64,000 nt of DNA from Euryodendron excelsum (taxonomy: Eukaryota > Streptophyta > Magnoliopsida > Ericales > Pentaphylacaceae), in contig CM065384.1 of the NCBI GenBank assembly GCA_033060915.1, positions 35,622,501 to 35,686,500 on the forward strand, read 5' to 3'. The position numbers were made by a program, and so were the translations under genes. Positions within the stretch are counted from its first letter, which is position 1. Every line of letters begins with the position of its first letter. Under the pieces are notes generated by a model. That model was not told the DNA's origin. It was given only the letters and a program-made list of their open reading frames with translations, and did no database searches. Below, one piece after another: positions 23,151 to 36,556 of the stretch.

Positions 23151-24446
23151 AAGGGTAGGGTTTTAAATTTAAAATTCCTGCCATGAGAAAAAGGTAATAA
23201 GTATCACAACTTGATTCCAACATAACCCCACATTAGCACGATGATGTAATGCAGGGGCAAGATCTACAATTTTTGTTCATGGTGAAATTTACATACAATC
23301 ATGAGTGAGAAATATAAATATTTCACTAACCAAGTGAAATATTATAAAAGATACTCAAATAAAAAAAAAATAAGTATAAATACATATCCAAATGGTACAC
23401 GGCCACATATACAAGGCAGGAGAATTTCTCCAACTCATATTGGAGGAAATCCACATCCATATTCACTACTTTGGGTCAAATAAATATAAACACACAAATT
23501 TGAAAAATAGTAAAAGTTGTCAAGTAGATCCGCCACTGACGTCCCTAGATAATTCCTAATGAAGTAGAGCACTATGTGTTTCTTTTGTAATTTTGGATTT
23601 ATATTGCTATTCTATATACAATACTATAATAGATTGTAAACCATGGATATAGTAGATGTATAGATATAAAGTAGAGAACCATGTGTTTCTTTTGGGATGT
23701 TTTTTAAGCCTTTTTTTATCCGAATTGATGAACTTATCTACATATTAATGACATTCTCAAACTATTTGCTCTTCGGTTAATACACTCACAACTCACAAGT
23801 ATGAGAGTAACGTGCATGTAAGTGGAGAGGAGAAGTTAGCCAAGTGGTAATGGTGCCTCCACCAGTGGCATAAAGTCATGGACTCAGCTTTCTGTCTTTT
23901 TTTCTAATTATTTGGCCCCTCCAATATATTAAAATAAAAAATAAAAATTCATGTACCATAAAAAATACTAATACAAGGAAATTTTTAAAAAAGTTTTTCT
24001 AATTATTTGGCCCCTCCATTATATTAAAATGAAAAATAAAAATTCATGTACCGTAAAAAATACTAATACAGGGAAATTTTAAAAAAAGAAATTGATAAAA
24101 TGCAACAAAAATGCATTTTCGATTTGCAATCCCCCAACGAGTCTCTCTTCTAAAAATGTTGCTAGGAAGTCTATCATGACAAGTGTGATAAAGTTACTTT
24201 TAATGAGTGCAGTTAACACCATTTAACTTGAGTCTTCACCCTAGAATCTCAGCATTTATTTCATGAAATCGACAAATAGCAACCTTTCTCTAAGGCTATT
24301 GTAGACTTTTCAACCCAAAAACTTCGGTTAACTCCAGAGTTAGTACGTACCCTGAAGAGGGGTTAGCCTAAGTTGTCCAGCTAAAAGTGTCGCACTTACC
24401 CATGCCTTAAGTTATGGGTCCGACTCATTCCACCAACTATTTAACT
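23151..24446. other. Intergenic DNA with a 96-bp tandem duplication
   Basis: The segment 23898-23993 is repeated almost unchanged at 23994-24087 (shared words CTAATTATTTGGCCCCTCCA and AAAAATTCATGTACC). The remainder is AT-rich. No gene with a recognisable family was found. Confidence 0.7.
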
Positions 24447-25130
24447 AGTAGCGGAGCCAGAAAGTCTGTTGGGGGGAACATTTACTCACAAGAAATTTTT
24501 TTTTTCAGCAAAATGCTACACAGTCATAATTTTTATACAAAACTTGATAAATCAGTTTCAAAACTTGTTTTCAATAATTTTTTTAATACACCCTAGTTTG
24601 AGGAGCAAAAAAATTATTTTCTAAATTTTGTGAATAATTTTCATGCATAAATAAAAGCAATGGTATTTTTTATGGTCCCATTTTTTGTTTATGAGAACAC
24701 GAAAAAAAATGAAAAGTTCCTTTATTTCCAAAAATAAGAAAAAACTATAACTAAACATAATATTCTAGTTTCCTTTTATATACTATCAACAGTGAGCTAC
24801 TTGACTTCCATATATTTATATATAAGCTTATACAAAAAAGAATTTTTAAAGCAAATTAACATTTTAAGGTGACATTCATAAATTTTTAAAGAAGGGAAAT
24901 TGACACAAAATTTTTGAAAATGCAAGAACACTTCCAAATTTTTAGGGGAGAAATTGACAAATATTCTAAAATTATAGGTCCAAGCATATTTTTTGAAAAT
25001 GTAGAGGCACTTACAATTTTTCAAGGGGGGCAAATTAAAAAAATTTCTTAAAATTAGAGGTAAAAATAAAATTTCTAAAAGGTTGACGGGGACAAGTAAC
25101 CCCTCTGAGCCTCACATGGCTTCGCCCTTG
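24447..25130. repeat. Repeat bounded by GCGGAGCCA / TGGCTTCGCC
   Basis: The left end AGTAGCGGAGCCAGA and right end CACATGGCTTCGCCCTTGG are roughly inverted relative to each other, and the interior is AT-rich and non-coding with GGGGGG-like words next to each end. This pattern resembles a widespread plant repeat with 'gcggagccagg' ends. No target duplication was defined. Confidence 0.45.
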
Positions 25131-25354
25131 GATCTAACTCTAACTTGTATACATCAGGTCCTCGAGATAGGTTCGACCCATCCATTATCAAATGATGTTC
25201 TCTTCTACGGCCAAAAAAAAAAACAACTCCCTAGCATGTTAATAATAAGTTCACAAATACTCTCATTATAAAAGGGGAAAAGCATGTTAATTCACTCATC
25301 ATTGACTTTTCTCGAAAACACTCTCATTAGTTAATCTAGGGAAGTCTTTGGTTG

Positions 25355-26014
25355 ATGTAGACTTGTCTCGAAAATCTGTAAGGACCCGACCAATTCCTCT
25401 ATTCTAATAAAATCAACGTCTCTACTTTCTTCTATAGCAGTAATCTTGGCTTGGAATTTATCGAATAAAGATCTCAAAATTTTTCAAACAATTTTTGAAG
25501 AAGAGATCCTTTTGCCAAGGTTAAAACTTGAGTTGACAATGTCACTTAACTTTGTATAAAATTGATGAAAGGTCTCATTGTCTTCCATTCTCAAGTTCTC
25601 GAAGTTTGTTGTTAGTCACTGAAGTTTAGAAATTTTCACAACTGTAGTTCCCTCATGTGTAACTTCAAGTATATCTCATGCTTCTTTAGCATTCTCACAC
25701 GTTGACACACATTTGAATTCATCAAGTGAGAGAGCGTTAAAGATAATATTGAGACCCTTACTGTTCCCACCGCTATTTGCGTAATCAACTGTACCCCAAT
25801 CTTTTTCATCTTTAATTGTAACAACGATAACAGTAGGGGTAAAAGTAGATGTGCTTGTAGTTGTGGGGGGACTCCAGCCAATGGCAACTGACAGCCATAC
25901 TTTTTCATCTATAGATTTAAGAAAAGCTCTCATGCAAACTTTCCAGTAGGCATAGTTGGTTCTATCAAATAATGGAGGTCTATTGGTAAAGTTGCCTTCG
26001 TGTAGTAAATCCAT
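25355..26014 (-). pseudogene. Copia gag polyprotein remnant
   Basis: The ATG at 26014 starts MDLLHEGNFTNRPPLFD, followed by TNYAYWKVCMRAFLKSID, the typical opening of copia-type gag (UBN2 family). The frame continues past a stop in EA-stop-DILEVTHEG, where Trp TGG has probably become TGA, then through LQ-stop-LTTNFENLRMEDNET and EELVGSLQ. At least three stops are present. The zinc knuckle and everything downstream are not seen. Confidence 0.8.
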
Positions 26015-26086
26015 GTAATCAAATTATCAGGACCTCACTCTTTGAAAAAAGAAAACTAGTTTTGAATGTCTTGCTCTGAGACCAAT

Positions 26087-26990
26087 TGAAATTTCCTATC
26101 TATTTGGATTTATAATCACTTAAAGGTGTGCTTGATTGATACCAATTAACTAATCTAATCAATCACACTCTAATTAAATCAAATGCATGTAAAGTAAAGC
26201 AATCACACAATAGACACACAATTTTTGTCGTGGAAACCCAAACTGAGAAAAAATCATGGGACCTAGTCCAGCCCAAGTTCCAAGCACTATCAACAATTGA
26301 ACAATTTACAAGAACACTTGCACCTATATCAATTTGAATCCCATGAATCTAAGTTGAAGTCAAACATTGCTTACATACCCCGCAATTAACTGCTTTCCTG
26401 TGCTTGAACCACGATGAATACCATGCCGTGAATCCTTACCTTAATGCACCACCAAGACACTTTGATGTCAATGAAGATTTGAAGTTCTTCAACTTGCTAA
26501 GAAGAATTTAGGGTTTGTCTTTGGAGGCTCTCAATATCTTTCATATGTATGTTAACCCTACAAGTCAAAGCTTTGAAGTTTATATAGGCATTAAAGCTAT
26601 TTGGAAACAAAATAGTAGTAGTTTCCTAAAAAAACATACAGGAGTTCGTGGGGGCGAAAAGGTAGCGAGAAAACCTTCACGATCTCGCTGGGGTGAGAAG
26701 GTAGCTAGAAGGTGGGGACATGAACTGTCCAGAACCTTCAAGTCTCGTTGGGGCGAGAAGGTGGTGAGACCTTAGTGACGGTCACTGCCCAATTTTTTCA
26801 AATCTCACTGGGGCGAGACCTTAGCAAGAAGGTAGTCAACTCTACAACATTATCCAGTTTTGAACTCCTTTGTCCTTGAATAGATGTCGAAGCCCTCCTT
26901 AGCATTGGTTTGAACATATATGACATACAAGGACATAAATACAATATTTTTTTATCACATGATTGTGCCAATTACAATATATATCTTACA
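26087..26990 (-). repeat. Copia 5' LTR (904 bp) and primer-binding site
   Basis: On the minus strand it begins TGTAAGATATATATTG and ends GGAAATTTCA (TG...CA). One base later comes TTGGTCTCAGAGCAAG, matching 11 of 12 bases of the usual initiator-tRNA-Met primer site TGGTATCAGAGC. Inside the LTR, 26640-26830 holds several imperfect repeats of TCTCGCTGGGGCGAGAAGG. Confidence 0.85.
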
Positions 26991-27024
26991 CTAACCCAAC
27001 TACAAAAAGTGTCCAATGTAAGGG
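26991..27024 (-). pseudogene. F-box gene fragment beyond the Athila insertion
   Basis: On the minus strand the bases left of the Athila element (CCCTTACATTGGACACTTTT onward) continue the F-box frame that stops at 39759. Joining across the 5-bp target duplication gives in-frame residues around LKTLTLDTF, typical of this family. After about 30 bases the copia LTR begins at 26990. The remaining 3' end of the gene was not found further left. Confidence 0.65.
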
Positions 27025-28476
27025 TGATTCCACTCTAAAAGTGTAATCTTTATCCCCTAATTAAGTGTTTGTTAGCCTCTATATGGGTATTAGAATAGGT
27101 TTTTAGCAATAAATTGATTTAAAGTGATTTTCTATGTGTGTTGTAGGTTTTTGGTGATAAAATGGTGAAAATGGCCTAAAGAGAAGAAGTCTATCCAGAC
27201 GGACCGTTCGGACGGTTAGACCGTTTGGACAGTCCGTTTGGATGGGCGAATTACCGTTCGAACGTTACGACGGAGATCGGTGTTCCAGAGTCGATGTTTC
27301 CCGTTCAAAGCCGTTCCAGAGTCCATTTTTCCCGTTCTAAGCTATCACAGAGTCGTCTTTTTCCATTCGAAGAAATGCAGAGCCAAGATTTTTCGTCTGG
27401 AGACCGTCCGAACGGTTACTCCACCGTCCGGATGGTGCATCTGGACGTCATTTAGACAGCCTTAAGACGCACTTCGGACGGTGAGCGCAGATTTTCCCTA
27501 CAACCCAGCAGTCAAAGAAAAAGTGATGTTATGTTAATTTTTAGGGTTTCAGCTGTGGGTAGAGAGGGAGAATAGGGGAAAAACATGTATTTTGCTTAGA
27601 TTTATTTTACATTATTGTATTTAGGACTTTGGGAAGGGTTTAGATAGATTCTTAGTATTGTTTAAGTGTAATCTTTCACATTTTCCATAGTTCAATATAT
27701 ATATACACTTTTGATTTGAAGTCAAGATGTTGTTTCTACACTTTGGAAAGCTTTCAACCATGGAATCTTCAAGCTAAGCTCATTATTTGGGAACAAATGT
27801 GAAGATCTACCAAGGAAGGCATAGAAAATGAAAGGGGAGTCCTAAATCTTGTTGAATATCTATTTTGCATATTTTTCTCTAATTATATTGGAATTAATTG
27901 TTGTAGAAATTTTAGATCTATAATCATAGTTAGTAACATGTGATTTATTTCTAAAGAACCCATGAATGGTGATAAAACTTAATTCCAAAATAATTAGAGA
28001 TTCATAAATTTTCAAAGCTAAACTTTCCGAATCAAGGGCCTTTGGACGGTCCTTGATTTGAGTTAACCCAAACTTCCCCTTTCAAATTTCGAGCTAGAAT
28101 TGGTAGATTGGAACATTTGGAATTTCGGTTAAATCAAGAGTTAATTTAGTCATAATTGTGGTTGTTGCAGTAGATTTTTCATAATTGTCAAATTACTTTA
28201 GCTAGAATCAAGTTGTTAGGTTTAATTTCAATTCAATCATTTGCCTAGTTATTAGCAAAACAACTCTTCAAACACCAAAAGATTTTCGGTCAAATTTTAG
28301 TTACCGTAGGTATCGATTCCACTCTTGGTTTGCGATTGCAATTTGCATAGGTTTTTAAACTCTACTCGTTTCGATTGCTAGATTGGCACAAGTCTCATGA
28401 GAGAACACGATAGTGGGAATACCCCCACTTAAACTACAAGCACCTCCATCGCGGTGAGCGTGGCGGGAGCAAGTCA
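27025..28476 (+). repeat. Athila 5' LTR (1452 bp)
   Basis: Begins TGATTCCACTCTAAAAG and ends GGGAGCAAGTCA. It aligns along its length with 38209-39758. Around 27195-27480 it holds several imperfect palindromic CCGTTCGGACGG words. Compared with the 3' LTR it lacks about 50 bases in the palindrome region and about 50 bases near 28120. Confidence 0.93.
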
Positions 28477-28478
28477 AG

Positions 28479-28500
28479 TTTTGGCGCCGTTGTTGGGGGC
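28479..28500 (+). other. Athila primer-binding site
   Basis: TTTTGGCGCCGTTGTTGGGG directly follows the 5' LTR. It is close to TGGCGCCGTTGCCGGGGA, the tRNA-Asp-type primer site usual in Athila elements. Confidence 0.8.
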
Positions 28501-29014
28501 TTGAAGGAACGAGTAAAGTGCGAAAACGAAAAAATTGCAAATCGTAAAAACAAGGTGGGAATTGATCACCCACCTACGAGGGAAGTATCTACGGCTTCGG
28601 GCCGAGGTAATTTCTTCAAACTCAATGTGGATACCATGTTAGGATTTTTATTTCTTTCTTTTCAATAGTTTCTTTTGTTTGATTAAATAGTAGCACTACA
28701 TATTGTTAGGTGCATTAGAGGAGTTAGGATAGTGTGCACTTTATTTGCTAATCGGTGGTAATTGAACACGTGGAGTGGGAGATTGGAGTTGAAAAGCCAT
28801 TGTCTGTTAAAGAGAAAAAGCCGTTGTCCGGCATATATATATTGTTTGTGTATGATGTGTTGACGAGGATTGAGGCATCCTATTTGTGCATTTCATTTGC
28901 ATGTCCCATTGGGCACGAATTGACAATAGACGCCTTTTACGAGTCGACCCACCATCACCGGCTAACACACTTTCTCCTGAAATTTCATTAGTAGTCGACC
29001 TAGGTGCAACTTCC

Positions 29015-30280
29015 ATGGATGACATGAACAATGAAGGTAGGCTACCTAATGTTGCTCCACCCAATCCAAATGTTTTGCTAAACCCATCGATGGGTGGATT
29101 GCCACAACAACCTCCTTTATATCCGACCCATGGTTTGGGGGGTGAGAACATGGAAAATGCGAGCAACCATGGGGATATGGGGGCTCCCCAATTCGAACCC
29201 ACCGTGGCAAGCACCAAGTTCTTGCCTTGTTATTCCACCCCACTATGCCGCTTTGAACATAAGGCCGGGCATAATGTAATTGCTTCCTCAATTCCACGGA
29301 GTTGATTCGGAAAGGCCTTACGCCTTCATTAGGGAATTTGAGGATGCATGCTCCTTAGTGACGGACAACTCGTGTCCACGGGAAATCTTTTTTCTTCAAA
29401 TCTTTCCATTTTGTTTAAAGGATACCGTCAAGACGTGGTTCAATTCTTTGAGACCACTTTCTATCCACTCTTGGCAAACTCTTCAAGGAGAGTTTTTGAA
29501 AACAAAAATTTCAGAAAAATAGAACGAAGGCGCTTAGACGCCAAATCTCACAATTTTCTCCAATGTTGGGAGAATCATTTTTTCAGTGTTGGGAGCGGTT
29601 TAAAGAGCTTTTAGTTTCTTACCCACACCATGGCTTTGCCGAATGGCACATTATCAACATCTTTTACTCTTCTTTAACGCCCCAACTCAAGCAATTCATT
29701 GAGACTATGTGCGCGGCAACATTTATGGATAAGCAACCTCACGAAGCTTATTAATACTTTGATTATCTCGCTAATTTGGCTCGCGATTGGGCGACCACTG
29801 GGACCCAAAATCCCGAAGGTAGACCAAACACACAAGGGGTGAAATATCAATTGAAAAGGTTGATGATATGAATGTTAGGCTTGCCACCATGGCGAGAAAA
29901 TTAGAGGCTCTAGAGTTTAAGAACGTAAGTTTGGTGGGGAGTGAAGAGCCTAAGGGAATGTGTTGTGTGGTTTGTGAGACCAAAGAGCATGACACCGCGT
30001 CATACCCGGTTATCTCGGGGATTAAGGAAGCCTTGCATGGCCAAGCCTTACATGGCCAAGCCAATGCTATTGGGCAATACAATTGAGGTGGGGGAAACCC
30101 CTACTCCAATACTTACAACCTGGGATGGAGGGATCATCCTAACTTTGGATGGTGTAATGAGGGGACTTCAAATCCCCAAGCTTATCAAGGAGGGTATAAC
30201 AACCCTCAATCTTATCAAGCACCTCCTCCACCATCACACCCACAACATTACCAACCTCCACAGGTCACATCATTTCCAAC
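29015..30280 (+). pseudogene. Athila gag remnant
   Basis: The capsid-like region is recognisable at 29280-29520 (LPQFHGVDSERPYAFIREFE, then LFPF-like IFPFCLKDTVKTWFNSLRP) and 29580-29750 (CWERFKELLVSYPHHGF). It is spread over three frames, so at least two indels occurred. A Pro/Gln-rich linker leads toward the protease. Gag would form the particle that packages the element RNA. Confidence 0.8.
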
Positions 30281-30284
30281 CCAA

Positions 30285-33200
30285 TTGAAACCATTCCAAC
30301 CTCCACCTCAAGCTCAACCCAACTCATACCACCCTCCACATCGAAAGCCGTTGGAGGATACTCTCCAACAATTCATCCAAACCCAAGGGGGGGTAAATTC
30401 ATGGGTTGACAAAACTTTAGATGACATCAAGAGTCAATTGACTCTTCTTACTCAAGCTTTGACCCTTACTGAGAAGGGTAAGTTGCCTGCACAACCTCAA
30501 CCCAATCCTTCTAGGCAAGTGCATTCCACCGAAACCTTGGCCCAACCATCAATTAGCCACGAGAATGTTTTGGCCATCACCACTTTGAGGAGTGGTAAAG
30601 CTATTGATAAGACTATCCTTCCTAGGGACCCTAAGGGTGGGGTAGAAGTGTCTAAGGTAGTTGGAGGGTTGGGCGTTAATGAGGAAGAGCCTAGAAAAGA
30701 AAAAGAAGGTGAGAGACTGCCAAGTGAGAAAGAGGAGGGGAGTGAGAAAGAAAAAAATGAGAGGGAAAAGAAAGAGGCAGGGAATTGTGAGAAGAAAGAG
30801 CTGAGTGGGTCCATGCCCAATGGTGAGGAAGTTTTGAGAGAGGAACGTGAAATCTTGGCTCACGCTCCATTTCCTCACCGGTTAGTTAAACCCAAGAATC
30901 AATTAAGTTCGGAGATTTATAAGACTTTCAAGCAAGTCAAAATAAATCTACCACTCCTTGAAGCCATTAAACAAGTGCCCTCTTATGCTAAATTCCTTAA
31001 GGATTTATGTACTGTTAAGAGGAGATTAAATGTGAGGGAGAACACCTTTCTAGGTAAGGATGTCCATTCCGTGGTCTAAGTCAAAACCCCACCAAAGTAC
31101 AAAGATCCTAGTTATCCTACCGTGACTTGTGTCATAGGAGACCATAGAATAAAGGGGTGCCTTCTAGACTTGGGGTCGAGTGTGAATCTATTGCCGTACT
31201 CGGTGTACGAGTAATTGGGATTAGGTGAGTTGAAACCTACGAGGATCACACTCCAGTTAGCAGACCGATCGATCAAAGCTCCTAAGGGAATAGTTGAGGA
31301 TGTCTTAGTGAAAGTTGATAAGTTTTATTACCCGGCCGATTTTGTGGTCTTAGACACCCACCCAGTTGTAGATGCCCATGCCTGGAATCACATTCCTATC
31401 ATTTTGGCCCGACCCTTTCTAGCCACATGTGATGCCATTATCCATGTGTGAGGGGGTCTCTTGAAGTTGTCCTTTGGAAACATGTCTGTTGAACTTAACA
31501 TGTTTAACGCAGGAAAATAACTGGGGGATTTAGAGACATCCGGGAGGTGAATCTTATTGACTCGATAGTACAAGAGCACTTCGAGAGACAAATGGTAGAA
31601 GACCCTTTGGAAATAATGTTGACATTTAGTAAGTGTCTAGATTGCTTGTGAGATGAGGAAGAGGGGGATGTTTTTAATAAGGGTAGTGGTCTAGAGGTGT
31701 GTCCTATCATGGCGGTGGGTCAATGGACCCCCACTTTTGAACTTTTGACCCCTAACCTTACTAAGCCCCAACCATCCGAACTAGAGGCTCCTATGCTCGA
31801 TAGGAAGCCTTTGCCTTCTACCCTTAAATATGTATTTTTGGGTAAAGGTAAATCTTATCCCGTAGTGATATCTTCATTACTCACGGAGGCTCAAGAAAGG
31901 AGCTTGTTAAAGGTGCTCAAGAAGTACAAGAAAGCCATAGGTTAGACAATCACCGATTTGCACGGCATTAGCCGTCTTGTATGCACTCATCGCATATATT
32001 TTGAGGAAGGGGCTAAGCCGATGCGCCAAATGCAACGGTGATTGAACCCAACTATGAAAGAAGTTGTGAGGGGTGAGGTGTAAAAACTTCTTGATGCGGG
32101 TATTATATACCCAATTGCCGACTCTAAATGGGTGAGTCCCACCCAAGTTGTCCCCAAAAAGTCCGGGGTGACGGTAGTTGCAAACGAGAATAATGAATTA
32201 ATACCTACCTGAATCCAAACCGGGTGGCGTATGTGTATCGACTACCGTTGCTTGAATGCCATAACTATCAATGATCATTTTTCCCTTCCCTTCCTTGACC
32301 AAGTCTTGGAGCGGGTAGCAGGACAGGCTTACTATTGTTTCCTTGATGGGTATTCTGGATATAATCAATTGGAAATCGCCATGGAAGACCAAGATAAAAC
32401 CACATTTACATGCCCCTTTGGCACATTTGCTTACAAGTGATTGCCCTTTGGGTTATGCAATGCTCCCGCCACTTTTCAGAGATGCATGATAAGTATTTTT
32501 AGTGATATGGTAGAGCAAATTTTAAAGGTCTTTATGGATGATTTTTTCGTATATGGGGACAACTTTGCTCAATGTCTTCAAAACTTAGAGTCGGTACTAA
32601 ACCGTTGTGAGGAGAGCAATCTAGTGTTGAATTGGGAGATGTGTCACTTTATAGTGACACATGGTATAGTTCTAGGCCACATCATCTCCGAAAGGGGCAT
32701 TGAGGTAGATCCCGCCAAGGTCGAGCTTATTCAAAAGCTACCCGCCCCTAGGAACATAAGAGATGTGAGATCTTTTCTTGGGCATACCGGTTTTTACTGA
32801 CGCTTCATTCAAGCATTTAGTTCCATTTCTAGGCCCTTATGTGCCCTCTTGGCAAAAGATGCTCCATTTGAGTGGACCCTATCTTGTCAGCTAGCTTTTG
32901 ATAAGTTGAAAAATTATTTGACTATGGCTCCCATAATCCGGCGTCCAGATTAGAGCCTACCCTTTGAATTAATGTGTGATTCTAGTCACTTTGTTGTGGG
33001 GGCCGTGTTAGGCCAACGAAATGAGAAGAAACCTCATGTGCTCCATTATGCGAACAAAACTTTGAATGAGGCCCAAATAAATTATACCACCACCGAGAAA
33101 GAACTGTTGGCTATTGTGTTTGTTCCGGACAAGTTTTGCTCTTATTTAGTGGGGTCTCATGTGATAGTTTTCACCGAACACACTGCACTTAAATACCTCT

Positions 33201-34714
33201 TGTCCAAGCAAGACACAAAGCCTCGACTAATTAGGTGGATTCTCCTTCTTCAAGAGTTTGAACTTGAAATTAGGGATAAGAAGGGGGTGGAGAACGTTGT
33301 CGCGGATCATTTATCCCGCCTCCCTTTTGAGCACCCTACCAAAGATGACTCTCCTATTTGTGAGACCTTCCCCGATGAGCAACTCATGTCTTGCAACCCC
33401 TCGAATCAAGCCTTAACTCCATGGTACGCCGATGTGGCCAACTATTTGGCTACAAAAGTCATTCCTTCTCATTGGTCCGCAGTGGACAAGATGCGATTCT
33501 TTAGGCTAGTGATACAATTTTTTTGGGACAAGCCTTATTTTTTCAAATATTGCTTGGATCAAGTGGTACGACGATGTGTGCCGGATGAGGAATTTGAAAG
33601 TGTAATGAAATTTTGTCACTCTCATGCATGTGGGGGCCATTTCTCGTCGAAGAAAACAGTGGTAAAAATTTTACAAAGTGGACTCTATTGGCCGACTATG
33701 TTTAAAGATGTGCATTCATTTTGTGTGGCATGTGATAGATGTCAAAGGCTAGGGAGCCTTACTAGGAAACACATGATGCCCCTTAACCCTATCCTTGTTT
33801 TGGAGGTTTTTGATTGTTGGGGCATAGACTTCATGGGTCCATTTCCTAGTTCTTTTGGGTATCTTTATATCTTAGTGGCCATTGATTATGTTTCCAAATG
33901 GGTAGAGGCAATATCGGCATGAACCAATGACCACCAAGTTGTGGTCAAAATTTTTAAAGAATATATTTTTTCACGGTTCGGTATGCCTCGGGCCATCATA
34001 AGTGATGGTGGCTCCCATTTTTGTAATAAGCCATTAGGGATACTCATAAGAAAGTACGACATTATTCACAAGGTTGGTTTGCCATACCATCCCCAAATAC
34101 AAGGTCAAGTCGAATTAGCTAACCGTGAAATAAAGACAATCTTGGAAAAGATGGTTAATCTGTCTCGAAATGATTGGTCTTTGCGCTTAATTGATGCATT
34201 GTGGGCCTATCGAACGGCTTACAAAACCATTCTAAGTGCCTCCCCATACCGTCTTGTGTATGAAAAAGCATGTCACCTCCCAGTTGAGGTTGAACATAAG
34301 GCATATTGGGCTATTCGACAATATAATGAGGGGTTAGGTGAAACCGGCGACCACCGGAAGCTACAATTGAATGAGCTAGATGAAATACGAAATGATGCGT
34401 ATGAAAATGCAAAAATTTCAAAGGCTAAAATGAAAGTCCATCATGACCAACACATTCATCGCAAATCTTTTCATGTTGGTCAAAAAGTTCTCCTCTACAA
34501 TTCTCGGTTGCATCTCTTTCCGGGAAAGTTGAGGAGTAAACGGTTTGGCCCCTACCAAATTAGGGAAATCTTTCCCTATGGTGCTATTGAGGTGCAAAAT
34601 TTTACGAATGACACACCTTTTAAGGTCAATGGGCAAAGGTTAAAGCCCTACTTCGAGCCCTTCCGAGGCGAGGTAGATTGTGTGGATCTCATTGATCCAC
34701 CCATCTTGACTTGA
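30285..34714 (+). pseudogene. Athila pol remnant: protease, RT, RNase H, integrase
   Basis: The protease active site reads LLDLGSSVNLLPY (about 31165). RT spans about 31950-32800 with MCIDYRCLNAITI, the catalytic FMDD (about 32533) and LGHIISERGIEVDPAKV. RNase H follows ([17 protein letters not shown]). Integrase has an HHCC zinc finger ([13 protein letters not shown] to CVACDRCQ, about 33617-33745) and a core with [17 protein letters not shown] and [11 protein letters not shown]. From 31697 to 34714 one frame is kept, broken only by stops that all fit C-to-T or G-to-A change (for example TGA for CGA before LPFGLCNAPATF). Confidence 0.93.
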
Positions 34715-34971
34715 TGATTGTCCTTTATGAGCTCCCACCCTGACGTGGTTGTTGTCCCGGTCTTTTTCGTGTTATTGTTGCTTTGAGGACAATGCAACCT
34801 CTTAAGTGGGGGGTGGGGCGAGCTTGTTTTGAGCTCGTTTTTATGTAAATTTGTATATTTTGGTTTGTTTTCTTTTGTTCATTTGCAGTTTTTTTGAAGT
34901 TTAAGTTAGTTTTTGTATAGTGTTTTGAGTTTTTTGGGTTTTCCTGAGTCAATTCAAACTTTTTTGTGATT

Positions 34972-35225
34972 TACCGTTCGGACGGTGCGTCCGAACTCAT
35001 TTATCCGTTCAGACGGTGCGTCCGAACGCATACTTTACTGTTTGGACGATGAATTCGAACGGCCCGTGGTGCAATTATTTCCTGTTCGGATGGCTTCCAG
35101 CCGCGCATCGATCGATCCGTTCGAACGCCATTTTCACCGTTCTGATGCCCTTTTAACCGTTCGGACGCTTCTTGACCATTCGGACGGTGCGTCTGAACGC
35201 ACTTCGGACGTGCGTCGAACGCATG
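34972..35225. repeat. Cluster of CCGTTCGGACGG-like palindromes
   Basis: About ten imperfect copies of CCGTTCGGACGG, or its half-site with GCGTCCGAACGC, occur within 250 bases. The same motif is in both LTRs (near 27195-27480 and 38385-38720). The word is nearly self-complementary. Confidence 0.85.
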
Positions 35226-35439
35226 GCCTCTCCTATAAATAGGGAGCGTCCGTATTGAGTTCAGACTCACTACAGACGCTATACAGGGAGTTTTTGAGAG
35301 TTTTAAGAGCTTCTGGACGACAGCGGAGCCCTGTCGGAGCCCGAGCACGTGCCTTTGACTCCTACACCATTGATTTCACGCTTCCCTAGGTATTCCAGTG
35401 CCCTTTCTTTGTTTACTTTCTACAGACCCTATATAGTAC

Positions 35440-36556
35440 TTGAGCGCCAGAAGGACTTAGATTAGTTTAGGGACCCCGAGTTTTTGTGGGCACAGATCTT
35501 TGTGGCCTGGGGTTGGGTCCCTCTCACTACCTTCGAGGGAGAGGCCATATTTACCTTGCTCGCTGAGTTTATGGCTTGAACATGTCAGCCTGTTGTATTA
35601 CTCCAGGACACGAGCAGATTATGTCTTGGGTTAGGGGGCATGACATTGGAATCACCCCCGGCACCTTTGCGGAGTTGTATAGACTTCCTAGGGTGGCAGA
35701 CCTTCAGTATGGTTTCCCAACTAGGGGAGCCCCGGATGACTTCAGGGTCATTTCCGATGAGATTTGCCTCCTAGGCATTGATTAGGGTATGCGTCAGCAA
35801 GTGGCGGTTAGCTCGTTGCTCCTGGGTTATGCCCCCTTATACATTTTTTACTGTCAGTCAGTTTACCCCATTGCTAGACATTCTGAGATTAAGAGGGGTA
35901 GGGCGAGTCTTTTGTGGGCCATTGGGACGGGTAGGACCATAGATCTCCCGTTATTTCAGTTTAGGGCCCTAGCGGAAGAGGTCTTGCACCTACGTGCTTA
36001 GGGATCTATCCCATTCGCGGTTCTTTTGACGCAGGTGATCGAGACTCCATTCGGGGCCCCTGCTATTGGACTTCCTCGTCTCTCGCAGTCGAGGGAGGCC
36101 ATTGGTAGATCCACTAACTAGTGGGGATTAAGATCTCGCAGACTACAGCAGCAGCAGGAGCAGTTCCAGCCACAACCACAACAGCAGCAGTTGGGCCTTG
36201 CTGAGCCGGATCTTGCTGACCCGGACTAGTACGACCCAAATATTCATCAGCAGCAGCACTTTCAGACACCGCCGATGCCCGATCCGGCATTGCAAATGCT
36301 TAAGCAAATGAGGCAGACCTTAAATATGTTAGCTGCTGGATCAGCACAGCAGTCTGCCGACATTGCTAGGCTGAAGACTGCCCACACAGCTCATTTTGCT
36401 ACACTTGAGGGCCAGATCTGAGCCTAATTTGAGCAGATTACAGCACTTCAGGGTCAGACCCGAGGGCAGACCAGGATCATAGAGGAGTTATTCGTTGAGG
36501 TCCGGGCCCTTAGGTCAGTTGTTGCGCCTCCTCCAGATGATGATGGAGATGATTGA
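35440..36556 (+). pseudogene. Athila post-pol open frame (plant transposon-type protein)
   Basis: From about 35565 one frame reaches 36556 with several stops, mostly TAG where CAG (Gln) is expected. The first part (VRGHDIGITPGTFAELYRLP) resembles the 'putative plant transposon protein' domain found after pol in Athila elements. The middle is very Gln-rich (about 36145-36260) and the end looks coiled-coil, closing on PPPDDDGDD. One frameshift near 35575 separates an upstream part (about 35470-35573). Athila elements often carry such an env-position frame; its role is unknown. Confidence 0.65.

Larger units (their letters stand above)
25280..26990 (-). mobile_element. Ty1/copia retrotransposon, 5' fragment (LTR, primer site, gag)
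   Basis: On the minus strand the element starts with an LTR (26990-26087), then a primer-binding site, then gag from 26014 to about 25355. No pol domains or second LTR occur to the left, so the 3' part is missing; the left limit near 25280 is approximate. It abuts the F-box remnant at 26991, showing it too entered that locus. Confidence 0.8.

Noticed and set aside
28755..29305. Overlapping open frames on both strands before the Athila capsid region
   Set aside because: Only the plus-strand frame is consistent with gag; the others are shadows of it.
30497..30878. Minus-strand Ser/Phe-rich open frames
   Set aside because: They are antisense shadows of the Lys/Glu-rich segment of the Athila gag-pol linker.
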